NCBI GenBank assembly: GCA_963170055.1
Contig: CAUJGJ010000188.1
Coordinates: 437,671-501,670, forward strand
Length of the DNA: 64,000 bases
DNA from: Halisarca cf. caerulea
Taxonomy: Eukaryota > Porifera > Demospongiae > Chondrillida > Halisarcidae
Direction of reading: 5' to 3'
The notes under the pieces are model-generated. The model saw nothing but the letters and a program-made list of their open reading frames with translations, was not told the origin of the DNA and did not search any database. Shown one piece after another: positions 22,150 through 37,173 of this stretch. Position numbers and translations under genes: made by a program. Position 1 is the stretch's first letter. Each line of letters opens with the position of its first letter.

Positions 22150-24560
22150 ATAGTTAAGTTTAAAATGTTACAAAGTTTTAATAATTTGTATCGCAAAGAG
22201 AACGTTAGAAACATAAGTTTAAAATTATTAAAAGTACTAAATTGGCAAAGTTCCTAAGATATTAACAATGAAATAGTTAAGTTTAAAATGTTACAAAGTT
22301 TTAATAATTTCTATCGCGAGTAGAACGTTAGAAACATCAGTTTAAAATTAAGAAAAGTACAAAATTGGCAAAGTTCCTAAGATATTAACAATGAAATAGT
22401 TAAGTTTAAAATGTTACAAAGTTTTAATAATTTCTATCGCAAGTAAAACGTTAGAAACATAAGTTTAAAATTAGGAAAGTACAAAATTGGCAAAGTTCCT
22501 AAGATATTAACAATGAGATAGTTAAGTTTAAAATGTTACAAAGTTTTAATAATTTGTATCGCAAGTAGAACGTTAGAAACATAAGTTTAAAATTAGGAAA
22601 AGTACAAAATTGGCAAAGTTCCTAAGATAGCACAAATGAAATAGTTAAGTTTAAAATGTTACAAAATTTTAATAATTTGTATCGCAAAGAGAACGTTAGA
22701 AACATAAGTTTAAAATTAGGAAAAGTACAAAATTGGCAAAGTTCCTAAGATATCACAAATGAAATAGTTAAGTTTAAAATGTTACAAAATTTTAATAATT
22801 TGTATCGCAAGTAGAACGTTAGAAACATAAGTTTAAAATTAGGAAAAGTACTAAATTGGCAAAGTTACTAAGATATCACAAATGAAATAGTTAAGTTTAA
22901 AATGTTACAAAGTTTTAATAATTTGTATCGCAAGTAGAACGTTAGAAACATAAGTTTAAAATTAGGAAAAGTACAAAATTGGCAAAGTTCCTAAGATAGC
23001 ACAAATGAAATAGTTAAGTTTAAAATGTTACAAAATTTTGATAATTTGTATCGCAAAGAGAACGTTAGAAACATAAGTTTAAAATTAGGAAAAGTACAAA
23101 ATTGGCAAAGTTCCTAAGATATTAACAATGAAATAGTTAAGTTTAAAATGTTACAAAGATTTAATAATTTCTATCGCGAGTAGAACGTTAGAAACATAAG
23201 TTTAAAATTAGGAAAAGTACAAAATTGGCAAAGTTCCTAAGATATCACAAATGAAATAGTTAAGTTTAAAATGTTACAAAGTTTTAATAATTTGTATCGC
23301 AAGTAGAACGTTAGAAACATAAGTTTAAAATTAGGAAAAGTACAAAATTGGCAAAGTTTCTAAGATATTAACAATGAAATAATTAAGTTTAAAATGTTAC
23401 AAAGTTTTAATAATTTATATCGCAAGTAGAACGTTAGAAACATAAGTTTAAAATTGGGGAAAGTACAAAATTAGCAAAGTTAGTAAGATATTAACAATGA
23501 AATAGTTAAGTTTAAAATGTTACAAAGTTTTAATAATTTGTATCGCAAGTAGAACGTTAGAAACTTAAGTTTAAAATTAGGAAAAGTACAAAATTGGCAA
23601 AGTTCCTAAGATAGCACAAATGAAATAGTTAAGTTTAAAATGTTACAAAATTTTAATAATTTGTATCGCAAAGAGAACGTTAGAAACATAAGTTTAAAAT
23701 TATTAAAAGTACTAAATTGGCAAAGTTCCTAAGATATTAACAATGAAATAGTTAAGTTTAAAATGTTACAAAGATTTAATAATTTCTATCGCGAGTAGAA
23801 CGTTAGAAACATAAGTTTAAAATTAGGAAAAGTACAAAATTGGCAAAGTTCCTAAGATATCATAAATGAAATAGTTAAGTTTAAAATGTTACAAAGTTTT
23901 AATAATTTGTATCGCAAAGAGAACGTTAGAAACATAAGTTTAAAATTATTAAAAGTACTAAATTGGCAAAGTTCCTAAGATATTAACAATGAAATAGTTA
24001 AGTTTAAAATGTTACAAAGTTTTAATAATTTCTATCGCGAGTAGAACGTTAGAAACATCAGTTTAAAATTAGGAAAAGTACAAAATTGGCAAAGTTCCTA
24101 AGATATTAACAATGAAATAGTTAAGTTTAAAATGTTACAAAGTTTTAATAATTTCTATCGCAAGTAAAACGTTAGAAACATAAGTTTAAAATTAGGAAAG
24201 TACAAAATTGGCAAAGTTCCTAAGATATTAACAATGAGATAGTTAAGTTTAAAATGTTACAAAGTTTTAATAATTTGTATCGCAAGTAGAACGTTAGAAA
24301 CATAAGTTTAAAATTAGGAAAAGTACAAAATTGGCAAAGTTCCTAAGATAGCACAAATGAAATAGTTAAGTTTAAAATGTTACAAAATTTTAATAATTTG
24401 TATCGCAAAGAGAACGTTAGAAACATAAGTTTAAAATTAGGAAAAGTACAAAATTGGCAAAGTTCCTAAGATATCACAAATGAAATAGTTAAGTTTAAAA
24501 TGTTACAAAATTTTAATAATTTGTATCGCAAGTAGAACGTTAGAAACATAAGTTTAAAAT
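22150..24560 (+). repeat. ~2.4-kb satellite segment duplicated at 27436-29846
   Basis: The variant AAACTTAAGT at 23561 recurs at 28847, offset 5,286 (43 monomers less 3 bases). Flanking variants (ACATCAG, TTGATAATTTG, AATAATTAAG) agree at the same offset, with rare single-base differences. Confidence 0.8.
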
Positions 24561-24889
24561 TAGGAAAAGTACTAAATTGGCAAAGTTACTAAGATATCAC
24601 AAATGAAATAGTTAAGTTTAAAATGTTACAAAATTTTAATAATTTGTATCGCAAGTAGAACGTTAGAAACATAAGTTTAAAATTAGGAAAAGTACTAAAT
24701 TGGCAAAGTTCCTAAGATATTAACAATGAAATAGTTAAGTTCAAAATGTTACAAAGTTTTAATAATTTGTATCGCAAGTAGAACGTCAGAAACATAAGTT
24801 TAATATTAGGAAAACTACAAAATTGGCAAAGTTCCTAAGATATTACAAATGAAATAGTTAAGTTTAAAATGTTACAAAGTTTTAATAAT

Positions 24890-25690
24890 TTGTATCGCGA
24901 GTAGAACGTTAGAAAATAAAGTTTAAGATTAGGAAAAGTACAAAATTGGCAAAGTTACTAAGATATAAAGAATGAAATAGTTAAGTTTAAAATGTTACAA
25001 AATTTAAATAATTTGTATCGCAAAGACAACGTTAGAAACATAAGTTTAAAATTAGGAAAAGTACAAAATTTGCAAAGTTCCTAAGATATTACAAATGAAA
25101 TAGTTAAGTTTAAAATGTTACAAAGTTTAAATAATTTGTATCGCAAAGAGAACATTAGAAACATAAGTTTAAAATTAGGGAAAGTACAAAATTGGCAAAG
25201 TTATTAAGATATCAACAATGAAATAGTTAAGTTTAAAATGTTACAAAGTTTAAATAATTTGTATCACAAAGAGAACGTTAGAAACATAAGTTTAAAATTA
25301 GGGAAAGTACAAAATTGGCAAAGTTACTAAGATATTTACAATGAAATAGTTAAGTTTAAAATGTTACAAAATTTTAATAGTTTGTATCGCAAAGAGAACG
25401 TTAGAAACATAAGTTTAAAATTAGGAAAAGTACAAAATTTGAAAAGTTCCTAAGATATTACAAATGAAATAGTTAAGTTTAAAATGTTACAAAGTTTAAA
25501 TAATTTGTATCGCAAAGAGAACGTTAGAAACATAAGTTTAAAATTAGGAAAAGTACAAAATTTGCAAAGTTCCTAAGATATTACAAACGAAATAGTTAAG
25601 TTTAAAATGTTACAAAGTTTTAATAATTTGTATCACAAAGAGAACGTTAGAAACATAAGTTTAAAATTAGGAAAAGTACAAAATTGGCAA
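24890..25690 (+). repeat. island of right-half satellite subfamily inside the left half
   Basis: Monomers here carry AAAGTTTAAATAA, GGGAAAGTACAAA and GAAAATAAAGTTTAAGATTAGG, which are otherwise typical of positions beyond ~29850 and of 55010-59343. Left-type monomers (CTATCGC, ATTATTAAAAG) resume at about 25690 and continue to ~29846. Confidence 0.6.
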
Positions 25691-28600
25691 AGTTCCTAAG
25701 ATATCATAAATGAAATAGTTAAGTTTAAAATGTTACAAAGTTTTAATAATTTCTATCGCAAAGAGAACGTTAGAAACATAAGTTTAAAATTATTAAAAGT
25801 ACTAAATTGGCAAAGTTCCTAAGATATTAACAATGAAATAGTTAAGTTTAAAATGTTACAAAATTTTAATAATTTGTATCGCAAAGAGAACGTTAGAAAC
25901 ATAAGTTTAAAATTAGGAAAAGTACAAAATTGGCAAAGTTCCTAAGATATTAACAATGAGATAGTTAAGTTTAAAATGTTACAAAGTTGTAATTATTTGT
26001 ACCGCTAGTAAAACGTTAGAAACATAAGTTTAAAATTAGGAAAAGTACAAAATTGGCAAAGTTCCTAAGATATCACAAATGAAATAGTTAAGTTTAAAAT
26101 GTTACAAAATTTTAATAATTTGTATCGCAAGTAGAACGTTAGAAACATAAGTTTAAAATTAGGAAAAGTACAAAATTGGCAAAGTTCCTAAGATATCACA
26201 AATGAAATAGTTAAGTTTAAAATGTTACAAAATTTTAATAATTTGTATCGCAAGTAGAACGTTAGAAACATAAGTTTAAAATTAGGAAAAGTACTAAATT
26301 GGCAAAGTTTCTAAGATATTAACAATGAGATAGCTAAGTTTAAAATGTTACAAAGTTGTAATAATTTGTAACGCGAGTAGAACGTTAGAAACATAAGTTT
26401 AAAATTAGGAAAAGTACAAAATTGGCAAAGTTCCTAAGATATCATAAATGAAATAGTTAAGTTTAAAATGTTACAAAGTTTTAATAATTTCTATCGCAAA
26501 GAGAACGTTAGAAACATAAGTTTAAAATTATTAAAAGTACTAAATTGGCAAAGTTCCTAAGATATTAACAATGAAATAGTTAAGTTTAAAATGTTACAAA
26601 ATTTTAATAATTTGTATCGCAAAGAGAACGTTAGAAACATAAGTTTAAAATTATTAAAAGTACTAAATTGGCAAAGTTCCTAAGATATTAACAATGAAAT
26701 AGTTAATTTTAAAATGTTACAAAGATTTAATAATTTCTATCGCGAGTAGAACGTTAGAAACATAAGTTTAAAATTAGGAAAAGTACAAAATTGGCAAGGT
26801 TCCTAAGATATCATAAATGAAATAGTTAAGTTTAAAATGTTACAAAGTTTTAATAATTTGTATCGCAAAGAGAACGTTAGAAACATAAGTTTAAAATTAT
26901 TAAAAGTACTAAATTGGCAAAGTTCCTAAGATATTAACAATGAAATAGTTAAGTTTAAAATGTTACAAAGTTTTAATAATTTCTATCGCGAGTAGAACGT
27001 TAGAAACATCAGTTTAAAATTAGGAAAAGTACAAAATTGGCAAAGTTCCTAAGATATTAACAATGAAATAGTTAAGTTTAAAATGTTACAAAGTTTTAAT
27101 AATTTCTATCGCAAGTAAAACGTTAGAAACATAAGTTTAAAATTAGGAAAGTACAAAATTGGCAAAGTTCCTAAGATATTAACAATGAGATAGTTAAGTT
27201 TAAAATGTTACAAAGTTTTAATAATTTGTATCGCAAGTAGAACGTTAGAAACATAAGTTTAAAATTAGGAAAAGTACAAAATTGGCAAAGTTCCTAAGAT
27301 ATCACAAATGAAATAGTTAAGTTTAAAATGTTACAAAATTTTAATAATTTGTATCGCAAGTAGAACGTTAGAAACATAAGTTTAAAATTAGGAAAAGTAC
27401 TAAATTGGCAAAGTTACTAAGATATCACAAATGAAATAGTTAAGTTTAAAATGTTACAAAGTTTTAATAATTTGTATCGCAAAGAGAACGTTAGAAACAT
27501 AAGTTTAAAATTATTAAAAGTACTAAATTGGCAAAGTTCCTAAGATATTAACAATGAAATAGTTAAGTTTAAAATGTTACAAAGTTTTAATAATTTCTAT
27601 CGCGAGTAGAACGTTAGAAACATCAGTTTAAAATTAGGAAAAGTACAAAATTGGCAAAGTTCCTAAGATATTAACAATGAAATAGTTAAGTTTAAAATGT
27701 TACAAAGTTTTAATAATTTCTATCGCAAGTAAAACGTTAGAAACATAAGTTTAAAATTAGGAAAGTACAAAATTGGCAAAGTTCCTAAGATATTAACAAT
27801 GAGATAGTTAAGTTTAAAATGTTACAAAGTTTTAATAATTTGTATCGCAAGTAGAACGTTAGAAACATAAGTTTAAAATTAGGAAAAGTACAAAATTGGC
27901 AAAGTTCCTAAGATAGCACAAATGAAATAGTTAAGTTTAAAATGTTACAAAATTTTAATAATTTGTATCGCAAAGAGAACGTTAGAAACATAAGTTTAAA
28001 ATTAGGAAAAGTACAAAATTGGCAAAGTTCCTAAGATATCACAAATGAAATAGTTAAGTTTAAAATGTTACAAAATTTTAATAATTTGTATCGCAAGTAG
28101 AACGTTAGAAACATAAGTTTAAAATTAGGAAAAGTACTAAATTGGCAAAGTTACTAAGATATCACAAATGAAATAGTTAAGTTTAAAATGTTACAAAGTT
28201 TTAATAATTTGTATCGCAAGTAGAACGTTAGAAACATAAGTTTAAAATTAGGAAAAGTACAAAATTGGCAAAGTTCCTAAGATAGCACAAATGAAATAGT
28301 TAAGTTTAAAATGTTACAAAATTTTGATAATTTGTATCGCAAAGAGAACGTTAGAAACATAAGTTTAAAATAAGGAAAAGTACAAAATTGGCAAAGTTCC
28401 TAAGATATTAACAATGAAATAGTTAAGTTTAAAATGTTACAAAGATTTAATAATTTCTATCGCGAGTAGAACGTTAGAAACATAAGTTTAAAATTAGGAA
28501 AAGTACAAAATTGGCAAAGTTCCTAAGATATCACAAATGAAATAGTTAAGTTTAAAATGTTACAAAGTTTTAATAATTTGTATCGCAAGTAGAACGTTAG

Positions 28601-31600
28601 AAACATAAGTTTAAAATTAGGAAAAGTACAAAATTGGCAAAGTTTCTAAGATATTAACAATGAAATAATTAAGTTTAAAATGTTACAAAGTTTTAATAAT
28701 TTATATCGCAAGTAGAACGTTAGAAACATAAGTTTAAAATTGGGGAAAGTACAAAATTAGCAAAGTTAGTAAGATATTAACAATGAAATAGTTAAGTTTA
28801 AAATGTTACAAAGTTTTAATAATTTGTATCGCAAGTAGAACGTTAGAAACTTAAGTTTAAAATTAGGAAAAGTACAAAATTGGCAAAGTTCCTAAGATAG
28901 CACAAATGAAATAGTTAAGTTTAAAATGTTACAAAATTTTAATAATTTGTATCGCAAAGAGAACGTTAGAAACATAAGTTTAAAATTATTAAAAGTACTA
29001 AATTGGCAAAGTTCCTAAGATATTAACAATGAAATAGTTAAGTTTAAAATGTTACAAAGATTTAATAATTTCTATCGCGAGTAGAACGTTAGAAACATAA
29101 GTTTAAAATTAGGAAAAGTACAAAATTGGCAAAGTTCCTAAGATATCATAAATGAAATAGTTAAGTTTAAAATGTTACAAAGTTTTAATAATTTGTATCG
29201 CAAAGAGAACGTTAGAAACATAAGTTTAAAATTATTAAAAGTACTAAATTGGCAAAGTTCCTAAGATATTAACAATGAAATAGTTAAGTTTAAAATGTTA
29301 CAAAGTTTTAATAATTTCTATCGCGAGTAGAACGTTAGAAACATCAGTTTAAAATTAGGAAAAGTACAAAATTGGCAAAGTTCCTAAGATATTAACAATG
29401 AAATAGTTAAGTTTAAAATGTTGCAAAGTTTTAATAATTTCTATCGCAAGTAAAACGTTAGAAACATAAGTTTAAAATTAGGAAAGTACAAAATTGGCAA
29501 AGTTCCTAAGATATTAACAATGAGATAGTTAAGTTTAAAATGTTACAAAGTTTTAATAATTTGTATCGCAAGTAGAACGTTAGAAACATAAGTTTAAAAT
29601 TAGGAAAAGTACAAAATTGGCAAAGTTCCTAAGATAGCACAAATGAAATAGTTAAGTTTAAAATGTTACAAAATTTTAATAATTTGTATCGCAAAGAGAA
29701 CGTTAGAAACATAAGTTTAAAATTAGGAAAAGTACAAAATTGGCAAAGTTCCTAAGATATCACAAATGAAATAGTTAAGTTTAAAATGTTACAAAATTTT
29801 AATAATTTGTATCGCAAGTAGAACGTTAGAAACATAAGTTTAAAATTAGGGAAAGTACAAAATTGACAAAGTTACTAAGATATTACAAATGAAATAGTTA
29901 AGTTTAAAATGTTACAAAGTTTAAATAATTTGTATCGCAAAGAGAACGTTAGAAACATAAGTTTAAGATTAGGAAAAGTACAAAATTGGCAAAGTTCCTA
30001 AGATATCATAAATGAAATAGTTAAGTTTAAAATGTTACAAAGTTTAAATAATTTGTATCGCAAAGAGAACGTTAGAAATATAAGTTTAAAATGAGGGAAA
30101 GTACAAAATTGGCAAAGTTACTAAGATATCAACAATGAAATAGTTAAGTTTAAAATGTTACAAAGTTTTAATAGTTTGTATCGCAAAGAGAACGTTAGAA
30201 ACATAAGTTTAAAATTAGGGAAAGTAGAAAATTGGAAAAGTTAGTAAGATATTAACAATGAAATAGTTAAGTTTAAAATGTTACAAAGTTTTAATAATTT
30301 GTATCGCAAGTAGAACGTTAGAAACATAAGTTTAAAATTAGGAAAAGTACAAAATTGGCAAAGTTCCTAAGATAGCACAAATGAAATAGTTAAGTTTAAA
30401 ATGTTACAAAATTTTAATAATTTGTATCGCAAAGAGAACGTTAGAAACATAAGTTTAAGATTAGGGAAAGTACAAAATTGGCAAAGTTCCTAAGATATCA
30501 TAAATGAAATAGTTAAGTTTAAAATGTTACAAAGTTTAAATAATTTGTATCGCTAAGAGAACGTTAGAAACATAAGTTTAAAATTAGGAAAAGTACAAAA
30601 TTGGTAAGTTCCTTAGATATTACAAATGAAATAGTTAAGTTTAAAATGTTACAAAATTTTAATAATTTGTATCGCAAAGAGAACGTTAGAAACATAATTT
30701 TAAAATTAGGAAAAGTACTAAATTGCCAAAGTTCCTAAGATATCATAAATGAAATAGTTAAGTTTAAAATGTTACAAAGTTTAAATAATTTGTATCGCAA
30801 AGAGAACGTTAGAAACATAAGTTTAAAATTAGGGAAAGTACAAAATTGGCAAAGTTACTAAGATATTAACAATGACATAGTTAAGTTTAAAATGTTACAA
30901 AATTTTAATAGTTTGTATCGCAAAGAGAACGTTAGAAACATAAGTTTAAAATTAGGGAAAGTACTAAATTGGCAAAGTTCCTAAGAAATTAACAATGAGA
31001 TAGTTAAGTTTAAAATGTTACAAAATTTTAATAATTTGTATCGCAAAGAGAAAGTTAGAAACATAAGTTTAAAATTAGGAAAAGTACAAAATTGGCAAAG
31101 TTCCTAAGATATTACAAATGAAATAGTTAAGTTGAAAATGTTACAAAGTTTTTATAATTTGTATCGCGAGTAGAACGTTAGAAACATAAGTTTAAAATTA
31201 GGAAAAGTACTAAATTGCCAAAGTTCCTAAGATATCAGAAATGAAATAGCTAAGTTTAAAATGTTACAAAGTTTTAATAATTTGTATCGCAAGTAGAACG
31301 TTAGAAACATAAGTTTAAGATAAGGAAAAGTACTAAATTGGCAAAGTTCCTAAGATATCATAAATGAAATAGTTAAGTTTAAAATGTTACAAAGTTTAAA
31401 TAATTTGTATCGCGAGAAGAACGTTAGAAACAAAAGTTTAAAATTAGGAAAAGTACTAAATTGGCCAAGTTCCTAAGATATCATAAATGAAATAGTTAAG
31501 TTTAAAATGTTACAAAGTTTTAATAATTTGTATCGCAAAAAGAACGTTAGAAACATAAGTTTAAAATTAGGGAAAGTACAAAATTGGCAAAGTTACTAAG

Positions 31601-32974
31601 ATATTAACAATGAAATAGTTAAGTTTAAAATGTTACAAAATTTTAATAGTTTGTATCGCAAAGAGAACGTTAGAAACATAAATTGAAAATTAGGAAAAGT
31701 ACAAATTGGCAAAGTTCCTAAGATATTACAAATGAAATAGTTAAGTTTAAAATGTTACAAAGTTTTAATAATTTGTATCGCAAGTAGAACGTTAGAAACA
31801 AAAGTTTAAGATTAGGAAAAGTACTAAATTGGCAAAGTTACTAAGATATTAACAATGAAATAGTTAAGTTTAAAATGTTGCAAAATTTTAATAATTTGTA
31901 TCGCAAAGAGAACGTTAGAAACATAAGTTTAAAATTAGGAAAAGTACAAAATTGGCAAAGTTACTAAGATATTACAAATGAAATAGTTAAGTTTAAAATG
32001 TTACAAAGTTTTAATAATTATATCGCGAGTAGAACGTTAGAAACATAAGTTTAATATTAGGAAAAGTACTAAATTGCCAAAGTTTCTAAGATATCAGAAA
32101 TGAAATAGCTAAGTTTAAAATGTTACAAAGTTTTAATAATTTGTATCGCAAGTAGAACGTTAGAAACATAAGTTTAAAATTAGGGAAAGTACAAAATTGG
32201 CAAAGTTACTAAGATATTACAAATGAAATAGTTAAGTTGAAAATGTTACAAAGTTTTTATAATTTGTATCGCGAGTAGAACGTTACAAATATAAGTTTAA
32301 AATTAGGAAAAGTACAAAATTGGCAAAGTTACTAAGATATCAAAAATGAAATAGTTAAGTTTAAAATGTTACAAAATTTTAATAATTTGTATCGCGAGTA
32401 AAATGTTAGAAACATAAGTTTAAAATTAAGGAAAGTTCAAAATTGGCAAAGTTCCTAAGATATTACAAATGAAATAGTTAAGTTTAAAATGTTACAAAGT
32501 TTATATAATTTGTATCGCAAAGAGAACGTTAGAAACATAAGTTTAAAATTAGGGAAAGTACAAAATTGGCAAAGTTACTAAGATATCAACAATGAAATAG
32601 TTAAGTTTAAAATGTTACAAAATTTTAATAATTTGTATCGCAAAGAGAACGATAGAAACATAAGTTTAAGATTAGGAAAAGTACAAATTGGCAAAGTTCC
32701 TAAGATATTACAAATGAAATAGTTAAGTTTAAAATGTTACAAAGTTTTAATAATTTGTATCGCAAGTAGAACGTTAGAAACAAAAGTTTAAGATTAGGAA
32801 AAGTACTAAATTGGCAAAGTTACTAAGATATTAACAATGAAATAGTTAAGTTTAAAATGTTGCAAAGTTTTAATAATTTGTATCGCAAAGAGAACGTTAG
32901 AAACATAAGTTTAAAATTAGGAAAAGTACAAAATTGGCAAAGTTACTAAGATATTACAAATGAAATAGTTAAGT

Positions 32975-35900
32975 TTAAAATGTTACAAAGTTTTAATAAT
33001 TTGTATCGCGAGTAGAACGTTAGAAACATAAGTTTAAAATTAGGAAAAGTACTAAATTGGCAAAGTTCCTAAGATATCATAAATGAAATAGTTAAGTTTA
33101 AAATGTTCCAAAGTTTTAATAATTTGTATCGCAAGTAGAACGTTAGAAACATAAGTTTAAAATTAGGGAAAGTACAAAATTGGCAAAGTTACTAAGATAT
33201 TACAATTGAAATAGTTAAGTTTAAAATGTTACAAAGTATTTATAATTTGTATCGCGAGTAGAGCGTTAGAAACAAAAGTTTAAGATTAGGAAAAGTACAA
33301 AATTGGCAAAGTTCCTAAGATATCATAAATGAAATAGTTAAGTTTAAAATGTTACTAAGTTTAAATAATTTGTATCGCAAAGAGAACGTTAGAAACATAA
33401 GTTTAAAATTAGGGAAAGTACAAAATTGGCAAAGTTACTAAGATATCAACAATGAAATAGTTAAGTTTAAAATGTTACAAAATTTTAATAATTTGTATCG
33501 CGAGTAAAATGTTAGAAACATAAGTTTAAAATTAGGGAAAGTTCAAAATTGGCAAAGTTCCTAAGATATTACAAATGAAATAGTTAAGTTTAAAATTTTA
33601 CAAAGTTTAAATAATTTGTATCGCAAAGAGAACGTTAGAAACATAAGTTTAAAATTAGGGAAAGTACAAAATTGGCAAAGTTACTAAGATATCAACAATG
33701 AAATAGTTAAGTTTAAAATGTTACAAAATTTTAACAATTTGTATCGCAAAGAGAACGATAGAAAAATAAGTTTAAAATTAGGAAAGTACAAAATTGGCAA
33801 AGTTACTAAGATATTACTAATCAAATAGTTAAGTTTAAAATGTTACAAAGTTTTAATAATTTGTAACGCGAGTAGAACGTTAGAAACATAAGTTTAAAAT
33901 TAGGAAAAGTACAAAATTGGCAAAGTTCCTAAGATATCATAAATGAAATAGTTAAGTTTAAAATGTTACTAAGTTTAAATAATTTGTATCGCAAAGAGAA
34001 CGTTAGAAACATAAGTTTAAAATTAGGGAAAGTACAAAATTGGCAAAGTTACTAAGATATCAACAATGAAATAGTTAAGTTTAAAATGTTACAAAATTTT
34101 AATAATTTGTATCGCGAGTAAAATGTTAGAAACATAAGTTTAAAATTAGGGAAAGTTCAAAATTGGCAAAGTTACTAAGATATTAACAATGAAATAGTTA
34201 AGTTTAAAATGTTGCAAAATTTTAATAATTTGTATCGCAAAGAGAACGTTAGAAACATAAGTTTAAAATTAGGAAAAGTACAAAATTGGCAAAGTTACTA
34301 AGATATTACAAATGAAATAGTTAAGTTTAAAATGTTACAAAGTTTTAATAATTTGTATCGCGAGTAGAACGTTAGAAACATAAGTTTAAAATTAGGAAAA
34401 GTACTAAATTGCCAAAGTTCCTAAGATATCATAAATGAAATAGTTAAGTTTAAAATGTTACAAAGTTTTAATAATTTGTATCGCAAAGAGAACGTTAGAA
34501 ACATAAGTTTAAAATTAGGGAAAGTACAAAATTGGCAAAGTTACTAAGATATCAACAATGAAATAGTTAAGTTTAAAATGTTACAAAATTTTAATAATTT
34601 GTATCGCAAAGAGAACGATAGAAACATAAGTTTAAGATTAGGAAAAGTACAAATTGGCAAAGTTCCTAAGATATTACAAATGAAATAGTTAAGTTTAAAA
34701 TGTTACAAAGTTTTAATAATTTGTATCGCAAGTAGAACGTAAGAAACAAAAGTTTAAGATTAGGAAAAGTACTAAATTGGCAAAGTTACTAAGATATTAA
34801 CAATGAAATAGTTAAGTTTAAAATGTTGCAAAATTTTAATAATTTGTATCGCAAAGAGAACGTTAGAAACATAAGTTTAAAATTAGGAAAAGTACAAAAT
34901 TGGCAAAGTTACTAAGATATTACAAATGAAATAGTTAAGTTTAAAATGTTACAAAGTTTTAAAAATTTGTATCGCGAGTAGAACGTTAGAAACATAAGTT
35001 TAAAATTAGGAAAAGTACTAAATTGCCAAAGTTCCTAAGATATCAGAAATGAAATAGCTAAGTTTAAAATGTTACAAAGTTTTAATAATTTGTATCGCGA
35101 GTAGAACGTTAGAAACATAAGTTTAAAATTAGGAAAAGTACTAAATTGGCAAAGTTCCTAAGATATCATAAATGAAATAGTTAAGTTTAAAATGTTCCAA
35201 AGTTTTAATAATTTGTATCGCAAGTAGAACGTTAGAAACATAAGTTTAAAATTAGGGAAAGTACAAAATTGGCAAAGTTACTAAGATATTACAATTGAAA
35301 TAGTTAAGTTTAAAATGTTACAAAGTTTTTATAATTTGTATCGCGAGTAGAGCGTTAGAAACAAAAGTTTAAGATTAGGAAAAGTACAAAATTGGCAAAG
35401 TTCCTAAGATATCATAAATGAAATAGTTAAGTTTAAAATGTTACTAAGTTTAAATAATTTGTATCGCAAAGGGAACGTTAGAAACATAAGTTTAAAATTA
35501 GGGAAAGTACAAAATTGGCAAAGTTACTAAGATATCAACAATGAAATAGTTAAGTTTAAAATGTTACAAAATTTTAATAATTTGTATCGCGAGTAAAATG
35601 TTAGAAACATAAGTTTAAAATTAGGGAAAGTTCAAAATTGGCAAAGTTCCTAAGATATTACAAATGAAATAGTTAAGTTTAAAATTTTACAAAGTTTAAA
35701 TAATTTGTATCGCAAAGAGAACGTTAGAAACATAAGTTTAAAATTAGGGAAAGTACAAAATTGGCAAAGTTACTAAGATATCAACAATGAAATAGTTAAG
35801 TTTAAAATGTTACAAAATTTTAACAATTTGTATCGCAAAGAGAACGATAGAAAAATAAGTTTAAAATTAGGAAAGTACAAAATTGGCAAAGTTACTAAGA

Positions 35901-37173
35901 TATTACTAATCAAATAGTTAAGTTTAAAATGTTACAAAGTTTTAATAATTTGTAACGCGAGTAGAACGTTAGAAACATAAGTTTAAAATTAGGAAAAGTA
36001 CAAAATTGGCAAAGTTCCTAAGATATCATAAATGAAATAGTTAAGTTTAAAATGTTACTAAGTTTAAATAATTTGTATCGCAAAGAGAACGTTAGAAACA
36101 TAAGTTTAAAATTAGGGAAAGTACAAAATTGGCAAAGTTACTAAGATATCAACAATGAAATAGTTAAGTTTAAAATGTTACAAAATTTTAATAATTTGTA
36201 TCGCGAGTAAAATGTTAGAAACATAAGTTTAAAATTAGGGAAAGTTCAAAATTGGCAAAGTTACTAAGATATTAACAATGAAATAGTTAAGTTTAAAATG
36301 TTGCAAAATTTTAATAATTTGTATCGCAAAGAGAACGTTAGAAACATAAGTTTAAAATTAGGAAAAGTACAAAATTGGCAAAGTTACTAAGATATTACAA
36401 ATGAAATAGTTAAGTTTAAAATGTTACAAAGTTTTAATAATTTGTATCGCGAGTAGAACGTTAGAAACATAAGTTTAAAATTAGGAAAAGTACTAAATTG
36501 CCAAAGTTCCTAAGATATCATAAATGAAATAGTTAAGTTTAAAATGTTACAAAGTTTTAATAATTTGTATCGCAAAGAGAACGTTAGAAACATAAGTTTA
36601 AAATTAGGGAAAGTACAAAATTGGCAAAGTTACTAAGATATCAACAATGAAATAGTTAAGTTTAAAATGTTACAAAATTTTAATAATTTGTATCGCAAAG
36701 AGAACGATAGAAACATAAGTTTAAGATTAGGAAAAGTACAAATTGGCAAAGTTCCTAAGATATTACAAATGAAATAGTTAAGTTTAAAATGTTACAAAGT
36801 TTTAATAATTTGTATCGCAAGTAGAACGTAAGAAACAAAAGTTTAATATTAGGAAAAGTACTAAATTGGCAAAGTTACTAAGATATTAACAATGAAATAG
36901 TTAAGTTTAAAATGTTGCAAAATTTTAATAATTTGTATCGCAAAGAGAACGTTAGAAACATAAGTTTAAAATTAGGAAAAGTACAAAATTGGCAAAGTTA
37001 CTAAGATATTACAAATGAAATAGTTAAGTTTAAAATGTTACAAAGTTTTAAAAATTTGTATCGCGAGTAGAACGTTAGAAACATAAGTTTAAAATTAGGA
37101 AAAGTACTAAATTGCCAAAGTTCCTAAGATATCAGAAATGAAATAGCTAAGTTTAAAATGTTACAAAGTTTTA
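32975..37173 (+). repeat. tandem pair of a 17-monomer (~2.09-kb) unit
   Basis: AAATGTTCCA at 33101 recurs at 35190, and the TCAAATAG variant (33821) at 35910, both offset 2,089 (17 monomers less 2 bases). The second copy follows the first directly. Further TCAAATAG copies at 39350 and 39594 show the unit was later broken up. Confidence 0.8.
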
